A stretch of 64,000 nt of DNA from Cervus elaphus. Taxonomy: Eukaryota; Chordata; Mammalia; Artiodactyla; Cervidae. Both the position numbers and the translations under genes were made by a program. The DNA lies in the NCBI RefSeq assembly GCF_910594005.1, contig NC_057838.1, positions 33,348,001 to 33,412,000 on the forward strand, written 5' to 3'. The notes under the pieces were generated by a model that was given only the letters and a program-made list of their open reading frames with translations, was not told the origin of the DNA and ran no database searches. This document shows, one piece after another, positions 1 to 13,800 of this stretch (its first letter is position 1; each line of letters begins with the position of its first letter).

Positions 1-1699
1 CCTCAGAACTCTTCAGAAATGTCAGCCGCGAGCACAGGGAAACAGGACTTTGCCTCCATTCCACGCACAGTGCTGGGAAGAATTGCCTGGGGACAAGATT
101 TCTGAAGCATCTGCAGAGGCCTCCACACTCTGTTCTCTAATCGCCCCCAGAACACAGACCTGGGGCTGCTTCCTCTTCTGTCACAGGCTCATAGATGGTT
201 TTGTGAGGGGAAGAAAAATTCTCTGGGAGGGCAAGACTTTCCTCCCAAAACTAGTTTAAAAGTTGGGGATCATCTACAATCCATTCCCAGTGCCAACCCC
301 ACAGCAGCAGCAGAAGCAAACGACCACAAAGTCACTGTCTCTGGATTAGGAGAGTGCAGGGAGCGGCTTCAGAGGGCAAGGCGGTAAAGCCGAAGATTTC
401 TTTGCTTCTAAGAAAATAGCCAATGTGAGGAAGAAGCTGCAAGAGGAAAGACGCAGTGACAGAAGCCAAGAGCCTAAACCCAAGGGCAACAGACCTCAGC
501 CTAAGGGGAGGCCTCAGGTGGTGCCCGCATGTACCCTCGGAGTGTGAGTGGCCTGACTCGGCCCTGAGTTCAGGGAGGCAGAATCACAGGCTGGCTCCTC
601 CTGACAGGTTACCTACAGCTCACGAGGTCTCTCTACCTATGAGGTCAATTACCAGCTGCACAGGATTTCTCCCTCTTTTAGAAGCAAATGGCAAGGATTT
701 GGTGGGTTGTTTTTTTTTTTAATTATTGAAAAAATCTAAACTACAACACTGGGAATTCTTCAGTGGTCCAGTGGTTAAGAATCTGCCTTCCAATGCAGGG
801 GACGCGGGTCTGATCCTGGGTCAGGGAACTAAGACCCCACGTGCCGTGGGGTAACTAAGTCCATGTGCCACAAGCACTGAGCCCACACACTCGGGAGTCC
901 GTGCTCTGCAACGAGAGAAGCCCACGCGCCACAAGGAAGACCCAGTGCAGTCAAAATGAAAAAAAATAAAAATAAACTACAGCACTAATCCTGCTAGCAG
1001 AGCTCATAAAATCTCCTTGCAAGGGCCTGCCCACTACACATGTCATTATACGGCTGCTGAACGGCCAGCTTCTCAGAAAGTGAGCAGCTCTGGGGCTATA
1101 TTTGCGAATGGCTGGCAGCTCCTGGTGTGTATATATGCATGGCGTGCACAGAGGTATAAATATCTGCCTTAAACTGTGGAGGAAAAGAGTCTTCACAGTT
1201 AAAGTGACATTTCCTCTGGCATTCAAGTAATTTCACAAAAGAGAAGACTATTTTTTTTTAAAGGATTAAACAAAAATAGGTATTCAGATGAACCCCAGGT
1301 GATTCCCTTGCCAGCTAAGAAAAAGACTTTGTTCATCTGAATAATTTACACAGCCCAGGGTTCCACAGTGCATGAGGACAGAACTGCGTCCCCCCAGGAG
1401 AGTTTTTTGGTCCAATATATTTGGAGAATCACTGTGAGTGCCAAATCTGCCTCTTGACTGTTTTAAGGATGGGAAAAACAAGTCCTGGAGTGAAGCCATG
1501 AGCCAGCTTTGCAGAAGGTGGGTCACACGTGTGCGTGACCGCAGACGCCTTCCCTGTCCTGTGGAACCACAGCTGACGCTCCGTGCTCACCAGGCTCTGG
1601 GCTGGCGGTCACCCCAACAGTCACTGTGAAGGAACTTGGCTCTCCACCTGACAGCAAGCACTCCCTGGGAACCGACTGCCCCGGTCCTCCCGGCAGTAC
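1..1699. other. EDEM1 intron 8 (partial)
   Basis: Intron sequence on the 3' side of exon 8. It contains a CHR-2 SINE (751-973) and no further exon that I can find. Short open frames here lack coding signal. Confidence 0.8.
751..973 (+). mobile_element. CHR-2 type SINE (tRNA-Glu derived)
   Basis: Starts GGGAATTCTTCAGTGGTCCA with the promoter-like tRNA head, followed by the CHR-2 body (GGGAACTAAGACCCCA, AGAGAAGCCCACGCGCC) and an A-rich tail. It is flanked by a 13-bp duplication at 738-750 and 974-986 (AAACTACAACACT / AAACTACAGCACT, one mismatch). Confidence 0.85.
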
Positions 1700-1870
1700 C
1701 TGGTAGAGGAGGTACGTGGACTCCACCAGCTCGGGCCTCAGCGGGTAGAAGAGCACGTCGGGGGCCTGCAGCTGCCAGTTGTACCTCTCGGGGAGGGCCC
1801 CATAGCGCTTCCAGATGGCGTAGTAGAAGGCATGCAGGCAGATGGCGTCTTCCACGTCCCCTATCAGAAC
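1700..1870 (-). CDS. EDEM1: EDEM1 exon 8
   Basis: 171 nt, exactly 57 codons, residues 448-504, [20 protein letters not shown] to STYLLYQ. The acceptor is CTCCCGCAG and the donor CAG|GTACTG. The next expected peptide (ATKNPFYLH in human) is not found between 1 and 1699, so exon 9 lies to the left of the window. Confidence 0.97.
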
Positions 1871-4800
1871 CTGCGGGAGAGACGCGGGTCCCCAGGCTAG
1901 GATGGGGCTCTCACAGTGGCAGAACAGCACACACGGGCCCTGGGCTCCCCCTCCACCCACTGGCTATCTGATCCACACACATAGCCGGACACAGACCCAA
2001 CCAAAGAGCTGCCTGTGGGACAGACGCCACCCCCATCTGGCCACCAGCGCCATATCCCCGAGGACTGCAGAGGACAGAGGCTAGCTCCTCATGAGCAAAG
2101 CATCGACGGCTGAGAGATGGACCAGCAACTTCACACCCTCTACTTTTCAGGCAAGGCTTTGCACTGATTCAGTGCGGGGTAATTTTCAAACAGAATAACA
2201 CACTGTGCCGTGAACTGCCCAATCTGAAGGAGCCAGAGAACGTTCCAGAACCATAAAAAGAAAAGAGGGGACGGAACCCGTTCCAATGACTTCTTTCACT
2301 GAGCAAACGGAACTGTGACATACCTGCAGTCCAGGGAAGAAGGCCTGCAGAGAGTCGATCCACGTGTTCATGAGCTGCCCGCTGAACATGTTCACGTTGA
2401 CGTAGAGGGGCGGGTCCCCTTCCCCCTCGTTACAGGCTTCCCGGCTGAGGAGCAAGCAGAACAGTCAGAGGGGAGAGACACGGCTCTAGCCCTGCTCCTC
2501 CGTCAGCCCCCGCAGCTTCACTTCGGTGGAATCAACATCAACCTTTGCTCCCAACACATTCTTTAAACCTTTGGAGACAGACCGCCTCTCCCTGTCAATA
2601 CAGTACTCTAGCATGAGATGACACCTACTGTAAGACAGAAGTTCTGAAGCTGGCCATCGTAACACGTTGACTTGTCACTGCACTTTGCAGAAAGCACTTT
2701 GACATGCAGGTTTGAGTAACATTTCCATGTAATTTGGTATATTTCCCAGCCAATGCAAAAGCATTTCCGTACAGGGCTTCCCTCATAGCTCAGTTGATAA
2801 AGAATCTGCCTACAATGCAGGAGACCCCTATTCGATTCCTCGGGCGTGAAGATCCGCTGGAGAACGGATTAGGCTACCCACTCCAGTATTCTTGGGATTC
2901 CCTTATGGCTCAGCTCGTAAAGAATCCGCCTGCAATGTGGGAGACCTGGGTTCAATCCCTGGGTTGGGAAGATCCCCTGGAGTAGCGAAAGGTTACCCAC
3001 TCCAGTATTCTGGCCTGGAGAATTCCATGGATTGTATAGTCCATGGGGACGCAAAGTCGGACACAACTGAGCAACTTTCACTTTCAATTTGGTATAAAGA
3101 GTGAGTCAGTTTTGACCTGAGTGGGGAATCCTAGTTCTTTCTGCACAAGAGTCTCATCTCTAATAGAATCCTATACCGTGGGGCCTGGGCCTGGAGGAGC
3201 ACATCAGAGCAAGGAGCTCACGGATTACCACTCCATTTAGTAAATGTAGGGGCTTTAAAAAGCAAAAAGGACTGAACTCTGGCCAAACAGCCTGTTACCT
3301 AAACACAGCACTCGCACGTTCGTACAATAGCTAGGGTGGAAATATGTCCAAGAAAATCCTACCAAGCAGGCAACTCAGTAGCTGTCACTTGCACTGGCCA
3401 CTAATAGACGCCAAGTGCACAGGGGGAAGAGCCAGGAAGAGAGAGGAGGCAGAGGGTAGAAGCTGCTGCAGCTTCAAATGGCACTTCTCTGCCATCCTGA
3501 ATGCACAGCTGACAAGCAGCCAACAGTATTGTTTTTAACAAATACGTCATTTTGCTGTATAATAAAAACTAATGCAACACTGTAAACCAACTATACTCCA
3601 ATAAAAATAAATTTTAAAAAATAAAGAATAATTACTACGAAAACAAACACAGAGGGGGGGAAAATGTGGTAACTGTCCTTCCTCTCATCAAGTATAACGA
3701 CCGAACCTAACTCCTCTGGAAAGTGAACCAGAACAACTGTGCTACAAGACAGCTCTATGTACAATTAAAGCTGGAGAAACCCAGGGACGTGTCACTCCTT
3801 GTGGCAGCCACCCCCCGAGGAGCCCCCAGCGACCCCTCTCACACCTCTGTGCTGCCCCTCACACACTACATCAGCCTTGGTGTGAGTGAACAACAGTCCA
3901 GCAGAAGTGCTGGTTGTCATTCCCAGATTAGGGCGTGGAAGCACAGGGTGGTTTCTGGCGGTTCTGTCTCTCTCGGATCTCTCATTCTGGGGCAGCCGGC
4001 TGCCATGAGCTGCCTATGGACAGGTCCATGTGGCAAGGAACTGAGGCCTCTGGCCACAGCAGGGAGCAACTGAAGCCTGGGAGGGAGCCCTCCTGCCTGG
4101 CCCGAGCCGTGACATGGCTGCAGCCCCCACCAAGAGCTTGTGGGCGACCTCGTGAGAATCGGTGAGAGAACACTCGCTGCTGAAGCCACGAGGTTTCAGG
4201 GTAATTTGTTACACAGCCGTAAAGAGCCAACATACCTCTTCATCCCCAAATGACCAGCAAACAACTAGGAGGCAGTAAAATGAGGACAGAGACCAGAGAC
4301 CGTGAATTACGTGGAAAAGAAAATGAACACTTCACCATACATTCTACCTGCTCAATGAAACAAGAAGACAGACGGTGAGGAGACATACCCTCTTCTTAAG
4401 TAGTTCTGAATACTCTGATATGCAGCATTAAACATTTCTAGGTCTTCTTTTTCTCCAAAGAGAATGTAAGATTTCAAGAGGTATTCATAGAAGGAGTCCA
4501 GTCCGGCACCCAAGCCACTCTGCTTGCCGACCCAGTGGCCCGTCTGGATGTTCACAACATTGCCTGTGAAAATACGTGGAGCTCGTCAGGACCCAGGCTG
4601 GGGGGACAGGGGGCCTCCTACTTCAGCCCAGTGGCCCCTCAGTACCTCCATCCCGCACAGGAAAGAGGAGGCAAGGTGCAAGGCCTCTTGCGTGATTTGA
4701 CAAATGTAAGCAAGACTGAAAATATCTATATTAGCATTTAAAACTGCTGTATACAAAAGTTTCATGTGACAGGCTGCAAGGGCTTATGGAAAATTTTAAA

Positions 4801-7800
4801 GTTGACAGTTTGGGGTGACACTGGGTGACAAATGGGGCAATTATTTTATTTCTCCTGTTGTTAAATACAACAAATTTGTGAAAACCTAAGAAATAATAAA
4901 AAAAAAACACTTTTAAATGTCAGTGCTTTTGCAATGACACTCTAGGCTCCAGGACCCCCAATCCAATTCCCTCCCAGTGGCAAGAAGAAAATATTTCTCA
5001 AAACAAGACAATTACAAGAGGCAACAACCTATTTTAAGATAACATCTTGAGGTACTAAAATACTAATAATTATTGAAGATAAATAATGAAGTACATAGGG
5101 GCTCATTACTCATGACCCTTTTTCCTACTTCAGTAGGAAATTGAATTTTTCAGTATGTTTGAAATAATTTCTTAATAACGTCTTGACCAAAATTCTGGAG
5201 GAAATAAAGAAAAATCTAATACTGGTTTAATCTGGCTTTCAACCTACTATCACATGGCGAGATTTCTTTAAAGGAGAAAGTCACTCTACCAGTTAACTCT
5301 AAATTCCTATATTTGGAACCTCGTACTGAAGCAACATCATTTGCCTCCGAGGCAGCTCTTTTTATAGCATTCCCATTAACAATTATTTTCAAGCGGAATA
5401 TGCCAAGGGATTCAAATCAGAAGGGAGCCCGCAGATAGGAGAAGCATGATTCCATGCCATCAAACCTTCCAGCCTCCCTTTAAGAGAAAAGTCACAGGCA
5501 GGAACACTGAGGGCCCCCCTCTCTGAGTTGTCAATTTTCAGGTTCCGTGGCACAAGGAAAAAGGAGTGGCGAGGAGGGAGGGCCCCAAAGAGGAAAGGAA
5601 AGGGGGTGAGGCTCTCGGCGCCAAGGCCTGACAGGGTCCCACACCTAACAATCCCGTGTCGCTGCTCCGCAAGCTCCAAAGGGCTTTCACGGCGCGCCTG
5701 GCCACCCACTCAAACGTGGAATCCCCCAGCAGTCGGCTTAGAATCCCAAATTCCACCAGGAGGGAACCGGCACCGGCCGTGCACGTCTCATTATTGCTGT
5801 CTGGAGGAACGCCTGTCTTTAGATTCACCTGGGGATAGGAAGAGACAAAGGATTTGTGGCAACAGTGAAGGAACTCGCGTGGCCAGGAGGCCAAGTCGCA
5901 GCGACCACACTCCACGAGGCAACCAGGCTCACTGCAGGCGAGTCAGCTCCTGCCTCCCGCTCTACATCGGAGACAAACACGGGGACGAGTTTAAGACACA
6001 CACACAAGATGATACCAACACCAGAGCCCTGTGTCATTCACAAGGGCCAGTTGTGGGGGAATCACAATAAAGATATTCACTAATATGCCTCTTTTCAGCA
6101 GATGTCCAGGTTCTCTTCATGGTTAGGCAGCACCAGGCTTTGGTACAGGGGACAAAGGCAAGCTGTAGAATCATGCAGAAATTTTAACTGAGCTGTTATG
6201 AAGCCAGTCCTGCTCAGCAAACATTAACAAATCTCGGGGGCTGGGAGAGAAAGGGCACCCAGCGAGAACGTGACAGCCTGTTCCATCATGGAGGCTCCTG
6301 AGGTCTGGCAGCTCTCCACTGGTTACCCAGAGGCTGACTCAATTCCCAGAGGAGTTCTGGGCTCAGCAAATCAGATGCCACAAAGATAGAATCTTCTTCC
6401 CGATCTTGCATTTAAATCAGCAGCTAACTTACTGGTCTGTACAGGCTTTATTTGAAAGATCCACATGAAATGTTCAAAACAACATACACTGAACTCCTAT
6501 GGTATACATGTGAGGGTGTCTGGGGAAATGGACCCAGGTCAGAAACGAAGACAAACTCCCCTCACTGTTTTGTTGTAGCACAGGATACAAACCCCACCTG
6601 TAAAAGGGGTTAAGAAGACTGAGAGGAGAACGTAACTCCCTTAAGAGGAAGGATAAGTCAGATATGTCCTATGCCCAGCACACAATAGGTGTTCAGTAAA
6701 TGCTGAGTGAGTTAAAACCTATGTCTATCATATTTAGGGCTAAATTCTCTCAAGGACACGGATTTTCTCTCCCACATCAGCCCCACTCCTCCCCACAAAT
6801 AAATTCATCAACAAAGAGTGTTCATTCAGGCAGGAAGTGAGTATGGAAACCGTCCACCTACCCGAGGGTAGGGGATCCCAGTCTTGGTGTTTTCAAAGGC
6901 AGGGAGGAGCCTTACGGCCAGGTCGTGAGCCATATGCAACAGCTCGTTGTCGTAATCCTTAATCGTCATGTCACCAAAGGGCTGCTTGGAGTCGGTTATT
7001 ATTCTGTGGGCAGAGAGAAGGCTCCCCAGGACCCTAAGGACAGGAAAAACAAAAGAATAATAAAAACCATGTTGGCTGTAAAATCCGGTTCAGAATGACA
7101 GCAGCAAACTTGAATCCTCTATGGACTTAGCACTGCCTGAATCAGAGGGGCTGAACTTACTGGCCCCCTGACATTCCTTCTGGCCCGACAGGGAACAATC
7201 AATTGCTAGCTAAGCACACTGTTGAAAGGGAGAAGGTGATCCGTCCATCTGAGCCCACTAAGAATAATCCACTTCTAGTGATAACCGTGTTTGGTCATCG
7301 TCATCATCTCATCACAAGGGAGCGGCCTCCTCATATCACTTTTTAGTACTAATAAACTACTCTTGGTTTCTCTCACTTGGGGGAGAAAACTTAGCCAAAC
7401 AAGAAAAGAGAAAAGAGCAAGATAACAAATACCAAGTAACTTTTGTAGCTCTGGCTGCCAAACAACATGAAATTCTCCAACTTCCGGTGCAGAGGCAAGG
7501 AGGGGAAGAGGAAGAGAAGAGGAGAGAATGACCCACCAAGAGGCGGGGGCCACCAGCTTACATCCCCAGCCCTCAGGGGCCATGAGTTCACATCCTCTCC
7601 AGCGAGTTGAAGTGGACTGTGACATCTTTCAGAACTTTAAATAAATGCTACATCTGGAATGTTATGCAATGATATAATTTTCAAAGTTTCAGTGGACTAG
7701 GAAAGCCATCACAGTCTATCAAACTAAAAATGTGAGATATAAAACATTAGAGTGAGAGATGGAGGAAGTTAGGCGGGTAGAGAGGAAAGGAGGGAGAGAG

Positions 7801-10800
7801 AAAGATACACAGGGAGCAAAGTGACCCACAAGGTCAGCAGTGGTTTGCTGCAAGTGGTAGGTGAGATGAGAAACTCTGATTTCTTCAGAAATACACAGGG
7901 GTTTTCCTAGGACACAGTGAAGGAAATGAGACCAGACCTAAAGTGAAATCATGAAAAACTCTTTTAAAGGAACACCTATCTAAAATCCACATTAAAGTGT
8001 CTTTCTATTTAGCCCCAAATGGAATTACCTTGAAATGGCAATTGTTTCCGTTTGATCCATCCAAAAGAGATGAAAAAGGGACAGTGAGCCCACGAGGTCT
8101 ACATGGACTCCCTAGCTGGACCCCATGGCCTGTGAACCCTCAGAGTGATATTCCCCTCACTCACACACACAAGAGCGGCTTTCAGTCTGTTTGACAATCC
8201 TTTTACCTGATTGTGGCCTCGAAGACTTGGACGGTAGAATCTTTGTCAAAGGAAACTGTGTTGATCACTAACTTGACTGCTTTCTGGAACTCGGATGAAT
8301 TTCCCATTATCTTTAAAAAGAGGAACACAAGCCATTATGATGGCATGCAATGACGCTGAGGTTACATGATCGGAGGAGCTGGGCCACATCATCTGAACAT
8401 CTGTACGTGCTATGGTTTTGCCACTCGTGGGAGTAGAAACAGAAAAGCCCAGTTATCTCTTAGAACACATTCTGGGACAGACAGCAAGCCCATTTCCACC
8501 AAACTCAAGAACCAGACAGCAAAACTTTGACAATAACTCCTCATAAAATCATTAGCATCCCTCATCACCCCTTCCCATCCTCCCTCAGCTTCACTCTGAT
8601 CTTATTTAGCAAGGCAGGCATTACAGTTCCTGAAGTTCCTGAAATGAGTAAAAACCAATTCCAAAATTAAAAAAACAAAAAACATGATATTCCCTCTGTT
8701 CCTCAAATAATTCAACAGCTTGGGCACTTGGCTCCCAGGAGACTAAAACATCTGGGAAATTGACTCCTTGCTTGTTACCCAGATGTCTGAACACGTTGAG
8801 AAATAGTGGTATTATCTTTGGGAGGACAGCATAAGGCCAATGGCATTCAAAACCAACACAACACGCAAGTAACCAGCCCTACGTCCTTTGTAAAAAATAT
8901 TCTAGAATTATGATTCCTATTTTTGGGTGGGTGGATATGGTATCATTCCAAGCTTCTCTCTCTTATGTGAAGTGCAAATTGAGCATAAAATATGATAAAT
9001 TAACCTGAACTGAAATGTTTTCATGCTGTTCAAAATTTTATGACCATCCTGGGACTATAATGACAACACAAGGACACATCCAAAAGAAAAAGAAAGAAAA
9101 AATAAATGATGTCATTGAGACACTACTTTTTCAAGTGTGTCTTATCTCCTAGTATTTATTGATCTAGTGCATCTTTTTTCTCTTTCTCCCCCTCACTGTT
9201 ATTTTGCTGTTCCATGCAGAAAAAGTACAGTTTCTTTTCTGGCTTTTAGTTTTGTTTTTCGTTTTTTAACAAGATTATGCAATCCTGCTGCAAGTTGCAT
9301 CAAGTAGTCAAGAGACTGCTATTGTCTGAGTGTTCCCCAAATACACCTGTTACAGTTTGTTTAAAATGTTAGCAAAAGCAAAGGGAAACCTCAACAGAAG
9401 TAACATCTGAAAAAGAAGGCTGCAGTGAACATCAAAGACCGGATATTTCTACCTTGAAAACCACAGAAATGGGTCTGTTTCCCTACAGATGTTCACCAGC
9501 AGCCGAATCTGTTAGCAGCTGCAGACGCTGATATGAGCTCAGAGCACCAGCAAGACAGAGGAGGAAGGTTTCAGTGACATATTGTAATTTACCATCTTAG
9601 AAGCTACAGAACAGAGTAATGATGCTTTGAAATCGCTCACTCGGGCTTAAGAAAAGCTGGGTTGGACAGAAGCATTACACAGGCTAGACTGCAGAACTTC
9701 TCACAGCCTTGAATAGGCTGCTGTGCACTGTGGCTTTCCAAGAGTGGGCAGACTGGGAGATTTCTCAAGTTCGTCTGGGAACAGAATTCTCCTTTGCGGG
9801 AGCACACCCTTGGAATCTGAGTTGGGAAATGTCAAGATTCGTCAAAATTCATTTTCTTAACACCTACTGGTACTCCCACACGTGTCGGACACCATGAGGT
9901 GTGGACAGAGCGCAGTGATGAACAGAGGCGAGGTCTCTGTGCTTCACAAGCACGGCAGAGAGAGAAAAGCATACAATGGGACCAAAAGAGAGGGCTCAGG
10001 GACGAAAGGCGGCCTTTCATAAGCTCTATGTATATGCACATGTCTCGGGATTTTTTTTTTTTTTAAAGCAATACTTGTAGGCTGAGTCAGCCTCTGGTAT
10101 CTTCAACGAGTTAACTCTAATTAGGGTGAACATACTAGTCTGGGCGGCTTCCCGGGTGGGTTCAGCAGTAAAGAATCTGCTTGCCAGTGCAGGAGACGCC
10201 AGGTTTGACCCCTGGCTTGGGAAGATCCCCTGGAGAAGGAAATGGCAACCCACTCCAGTATTCTTGCCTGGAGAACCCCAAGGACAGAGGAGCCTGGCGG
10301 GCTACAGTCCACGGGGTGGCAAAGAGCTGGACACGACAGAGTGACTAAACAACAACACTAGTCTGGGCCCATTCTGACGAGTGACGGTAGATACTGACAG
10401 GCAGCAGCCGTCACTTGAGAAGGAGAAATTAAAGTGAGAAGGGAAACTAAACTGCTGTGTAACTACAGCCTGGCAGCACGCAACCCTGGACTTCCTGCAG
10501 ACCGCGAGCCTAGGGGAACACACAAAGACCGCTCAAGCTCTCCCCAAGTTCTGGTAATTCTGCTGCTCGCCAAGACCTAGGACAGCTGTAATGCAAACTT
10601 GGCTAGCATTACCCAATTCTAACTCCTGACACTTTTAAACTCTTTTAAGGACAGTTAAAATGCAGGATTGGGAATCGGCTACAGTAAAAATTTTCTAATG
10701 GTAAAAGTGTGCTGAAACAATGAAGAAGAGCCAAGAGGTAGTAAAACCAGGTGTACAAGGAAACCTTTTAACATTCTGCTGGAATACAGGCCCTCGCTGT

Positions 10801-13800
10801 GAAGCAGAGCATATGCATAGGGCAGCCTGGTGATAAGAACCGTGCACGGGGCCTGCCTGTTCTCCACGTGCGAACGTGTGCAGAGGTCTCCAGCTGAGGG
10901 AAACCAATAAGGGCTCAGAAGGTAAAGGCAGTCTCCAAGTTGGCAGCCCAAGTCCGGAGTTGGCAGTGTCCACACGCAACTCAGAAAGCAAAGAACACAA
11001 GAGTGTTCAGACAGACGGTCTCTTGCAGAGGCTGGGACAGGGCTTGGACTTGCTCTCAGGGAGTCAGGAGCTGTGGGACCTTTCAGGGGGATCTTATCCC
11101 CTGGAGATCTTGACTTTCACTTCAGAAATCTTAACTCCAGTAACTGTAAACTGGTTCCTTTAAGGAATAAAATAGTGGGAAACTGGGACAAAAATAGGTT
11201 TCCCCAAAATAATGACACTGCCTTCTTCACATTTTTAGGGGGATCACATTTCCCCTCATTTTACCTTCAGTGTTTTTCTTGCTCTCCATGTTAACTTCGT
11301 TAAAATAAACAATGACTATGAATACATTCTGAGTATCACATTTCCTGCAATTCTCATCCCTGGGGGGAAGCAAAGGTATTAACTCCAAAATATCTTAATT
11401 AACTTCAAAAAAAAATAATAAGGCTGAACACTTACTGCAAGGGTGTCCAACGCATCAACCAGAGTAAGGGAATAATTCCCTAGCACATCATTGATGTTCA
11501 GATTTGAACTGAAAAAGAAATGAAATGAAAATTACACAAAGGTACTTTAAAAGAGGGGGAAAAAAAAACAATAAAACTAAACACTCATCAGAAACTAAAA
11601 TTGCTGGAAGCTTTTATTTATTCAGGGACTACTGTGGATGGATCAGTTGGGCAATGGTCCTTCTGCCACACAAGGGACAACCTCTACAGTGTCACAGGCG
11701 AGCAGAGATGCATGCATTTATACTACAGTATAAAAAAAGGGCATGAAACAGGAAGCAAGGAAATGGAAAACAAGTCGTTGCTCTCTCTGAGATCCAGTTT
11801 TATCGCCACAGATGATCTCTCTGTCTAGCTTCAAAAAGCTCTGATTTTGAAATCGTTAGGAATGAAAAAGGAGAGTCCTTGTCACATGACCTGTAACTAA
11901 AACTTGAATCCAGAAATCAGACACTGCGCAGATTACACACACAAAGCAGCAAATAAATACCTCAACTATGGTCCCCATCTCACTCATCTGTCCTTTGGGT
12001 GGGGGAATAAATTAACTGCTTTCTACATTGTTTCACTAACATGTCACCCAAGAATCCCACCCCTCCATCCCAGCTCCATCAATCTTGAGGAGGTTTAACA
12101 GGATGGAACTTTAACAGAAACAAAGGCAGGGCTTCTCGTAAGGAGAGCTGTGTTAATGCTTCTGCCACACACCTCCTGCCCCACAATCAGCACCCATCCT
12201 GAAATCATCTTCAGGTGCCAACTTCAGGACCGCAGCGAGGTTAACTGACAAGTTCTTTGTAACGCTAAAAAAGCCACCAAGACAACAATAATTTATCTGG
12301 GAAAGGTGGGGATGGAAAAAGAGTGAAAGTCATAAAGTTAATTTGACAAATTCTAGGGGGCTCAGTTATTCCCATCCCATCCCCGCAGACCCAGGAAGTA
12401 CTAATAACTGCAGAAGCTTGAAAACATTTGGAACTGAGGAGAGAAATGAAAAAGATGTAAGTAAGGAGGGAAACAGGATGACTGTTTAAAGGTTATGAGT
12501 ATGAAAGACCACAGTGAAAAAGCCATAGTTTTGTTTTCAGCAACGGATGCACCGATATTATGACATCTTCCATCCAATCCCCAGACCACGTTACCGACTC
12601 CTTGGGTGTCTCTAAAGGGTCGTGTCCCACAGCCCTGGGGACAGCAAGCATCTCTGTGTTCCTGATGCTTGCTCTGCCTCTCAGAGGCCTCCTGTGTGCC
12701 TTAGCTGGGGCGAAGCAGGCCCCATGTGGCGCAGGTGCAAACAGCTCCAATACTTCACATCTTCTCTTACCTGAACGTTAGTTTTATGTTGCTTATGCCA
12801 CTTAGCCTAAGGCAAAGAACGTATAGCAAAACTTTACCTACATTTTGTGCAGCAGGCTATCTAGAAGGGGCTGTCTAGGAACCCGGGCAAACCCGTGTCT
12901 CACAGCCATGAAGCCAGCACACGGCACGGCTGAAAAACCGCACCTGCTGCTTCCAGCTGTTGATTCTTTCTAAACACACGTACACAATCGTAAAAGGTCC
13001 TCTCAAGACATGAGCTGTGGGTTCAAATCTGCACTTCCAGGGCAGTGCCAGCCAGAAAGGGTATAGGAAGTATCAAAAGCTGGAGGAGAAGGGCAAAGGA
13101 GACAGAGAGATCCTCAATTCAGCCAACTCCAGATCATTCTCCTGGACTTGAATATTTACCTCCCTTGCTTTGCTGTTCATAAACAAAAAGCTGGCTCCAA
13201 ACACCCATCTCAGCAGAAAATGGGGCCCCTCATCACTTAGCCTCCAGGCTAGATGCTGGGTGAACCGCGTGTGACCACCTTCCCAAGCAATACCCTCTTC
13301 TGTGGCATTTGTCGCCCTCTCCACTGGCCCTGGCCCCTGGAAGGACTGGTCTGGAGCCCTGTACTCCGTCCCATGTTTTACTGTGCTTTTGCTTTTCAGA
13401 CATAGCTAAAAGGGACTCAGGTTTAAATACTTCTCAACAGAACACCCTCACAGTCATTGACAAAGAACCGGTACAAGAGCTGTCACAGGAAAAACTGTAT
13501 TTATGATAACTGGTACTTCCTTCTCTCCATTCAGTCAGACAAATCCACTCAAAAGATCTAAGGTGTTCATTAAAACACCTTTAAATTATTTTCTACCAGA
13601 TCAGGGTTCGCTGGTGGCTCAGCTGGCAAAGAATCCGCCTGCAATGCAGGAGACCTGGGTTTGATCCCTGGGTTGGGAAGATCCCCTGAAGAAGGGAAAG
13701 GCTACCCACTCCAGTATTCTGGCCTGGAGAATTCCATGGACTGCATAGTCCATGGGGTCACAAAGAGTCAGACATGACGAGCGACTTTCACTTTCTTTTC

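Larger units (their letters stand above)
2445..4388. other. EDEM1 intron 6
   Basis: Contains a tandem Bov-tA insertion (2774-3085) and an A-rich L1 3'-end remnant (about 3541-3640). The 4130-4236 stretch resembles the 3' end of an old LTR but is too degraded to name. Nothing coding is seen. Confidence 0.75.

Noticed and set aside
4130..4236. Old LTR 3' end
   Set aside because: Only a short phrase near 4190-4230 resembles LTR endings, not enough to name or bound.
10146..10356. tRNA gene, suggested by the tRNA-like head of this and other Bov-tA copies
   Set aside because: The A and B box-like head belongs to the SINE, and there is no complete cloverleaf or separate tRNA gene.
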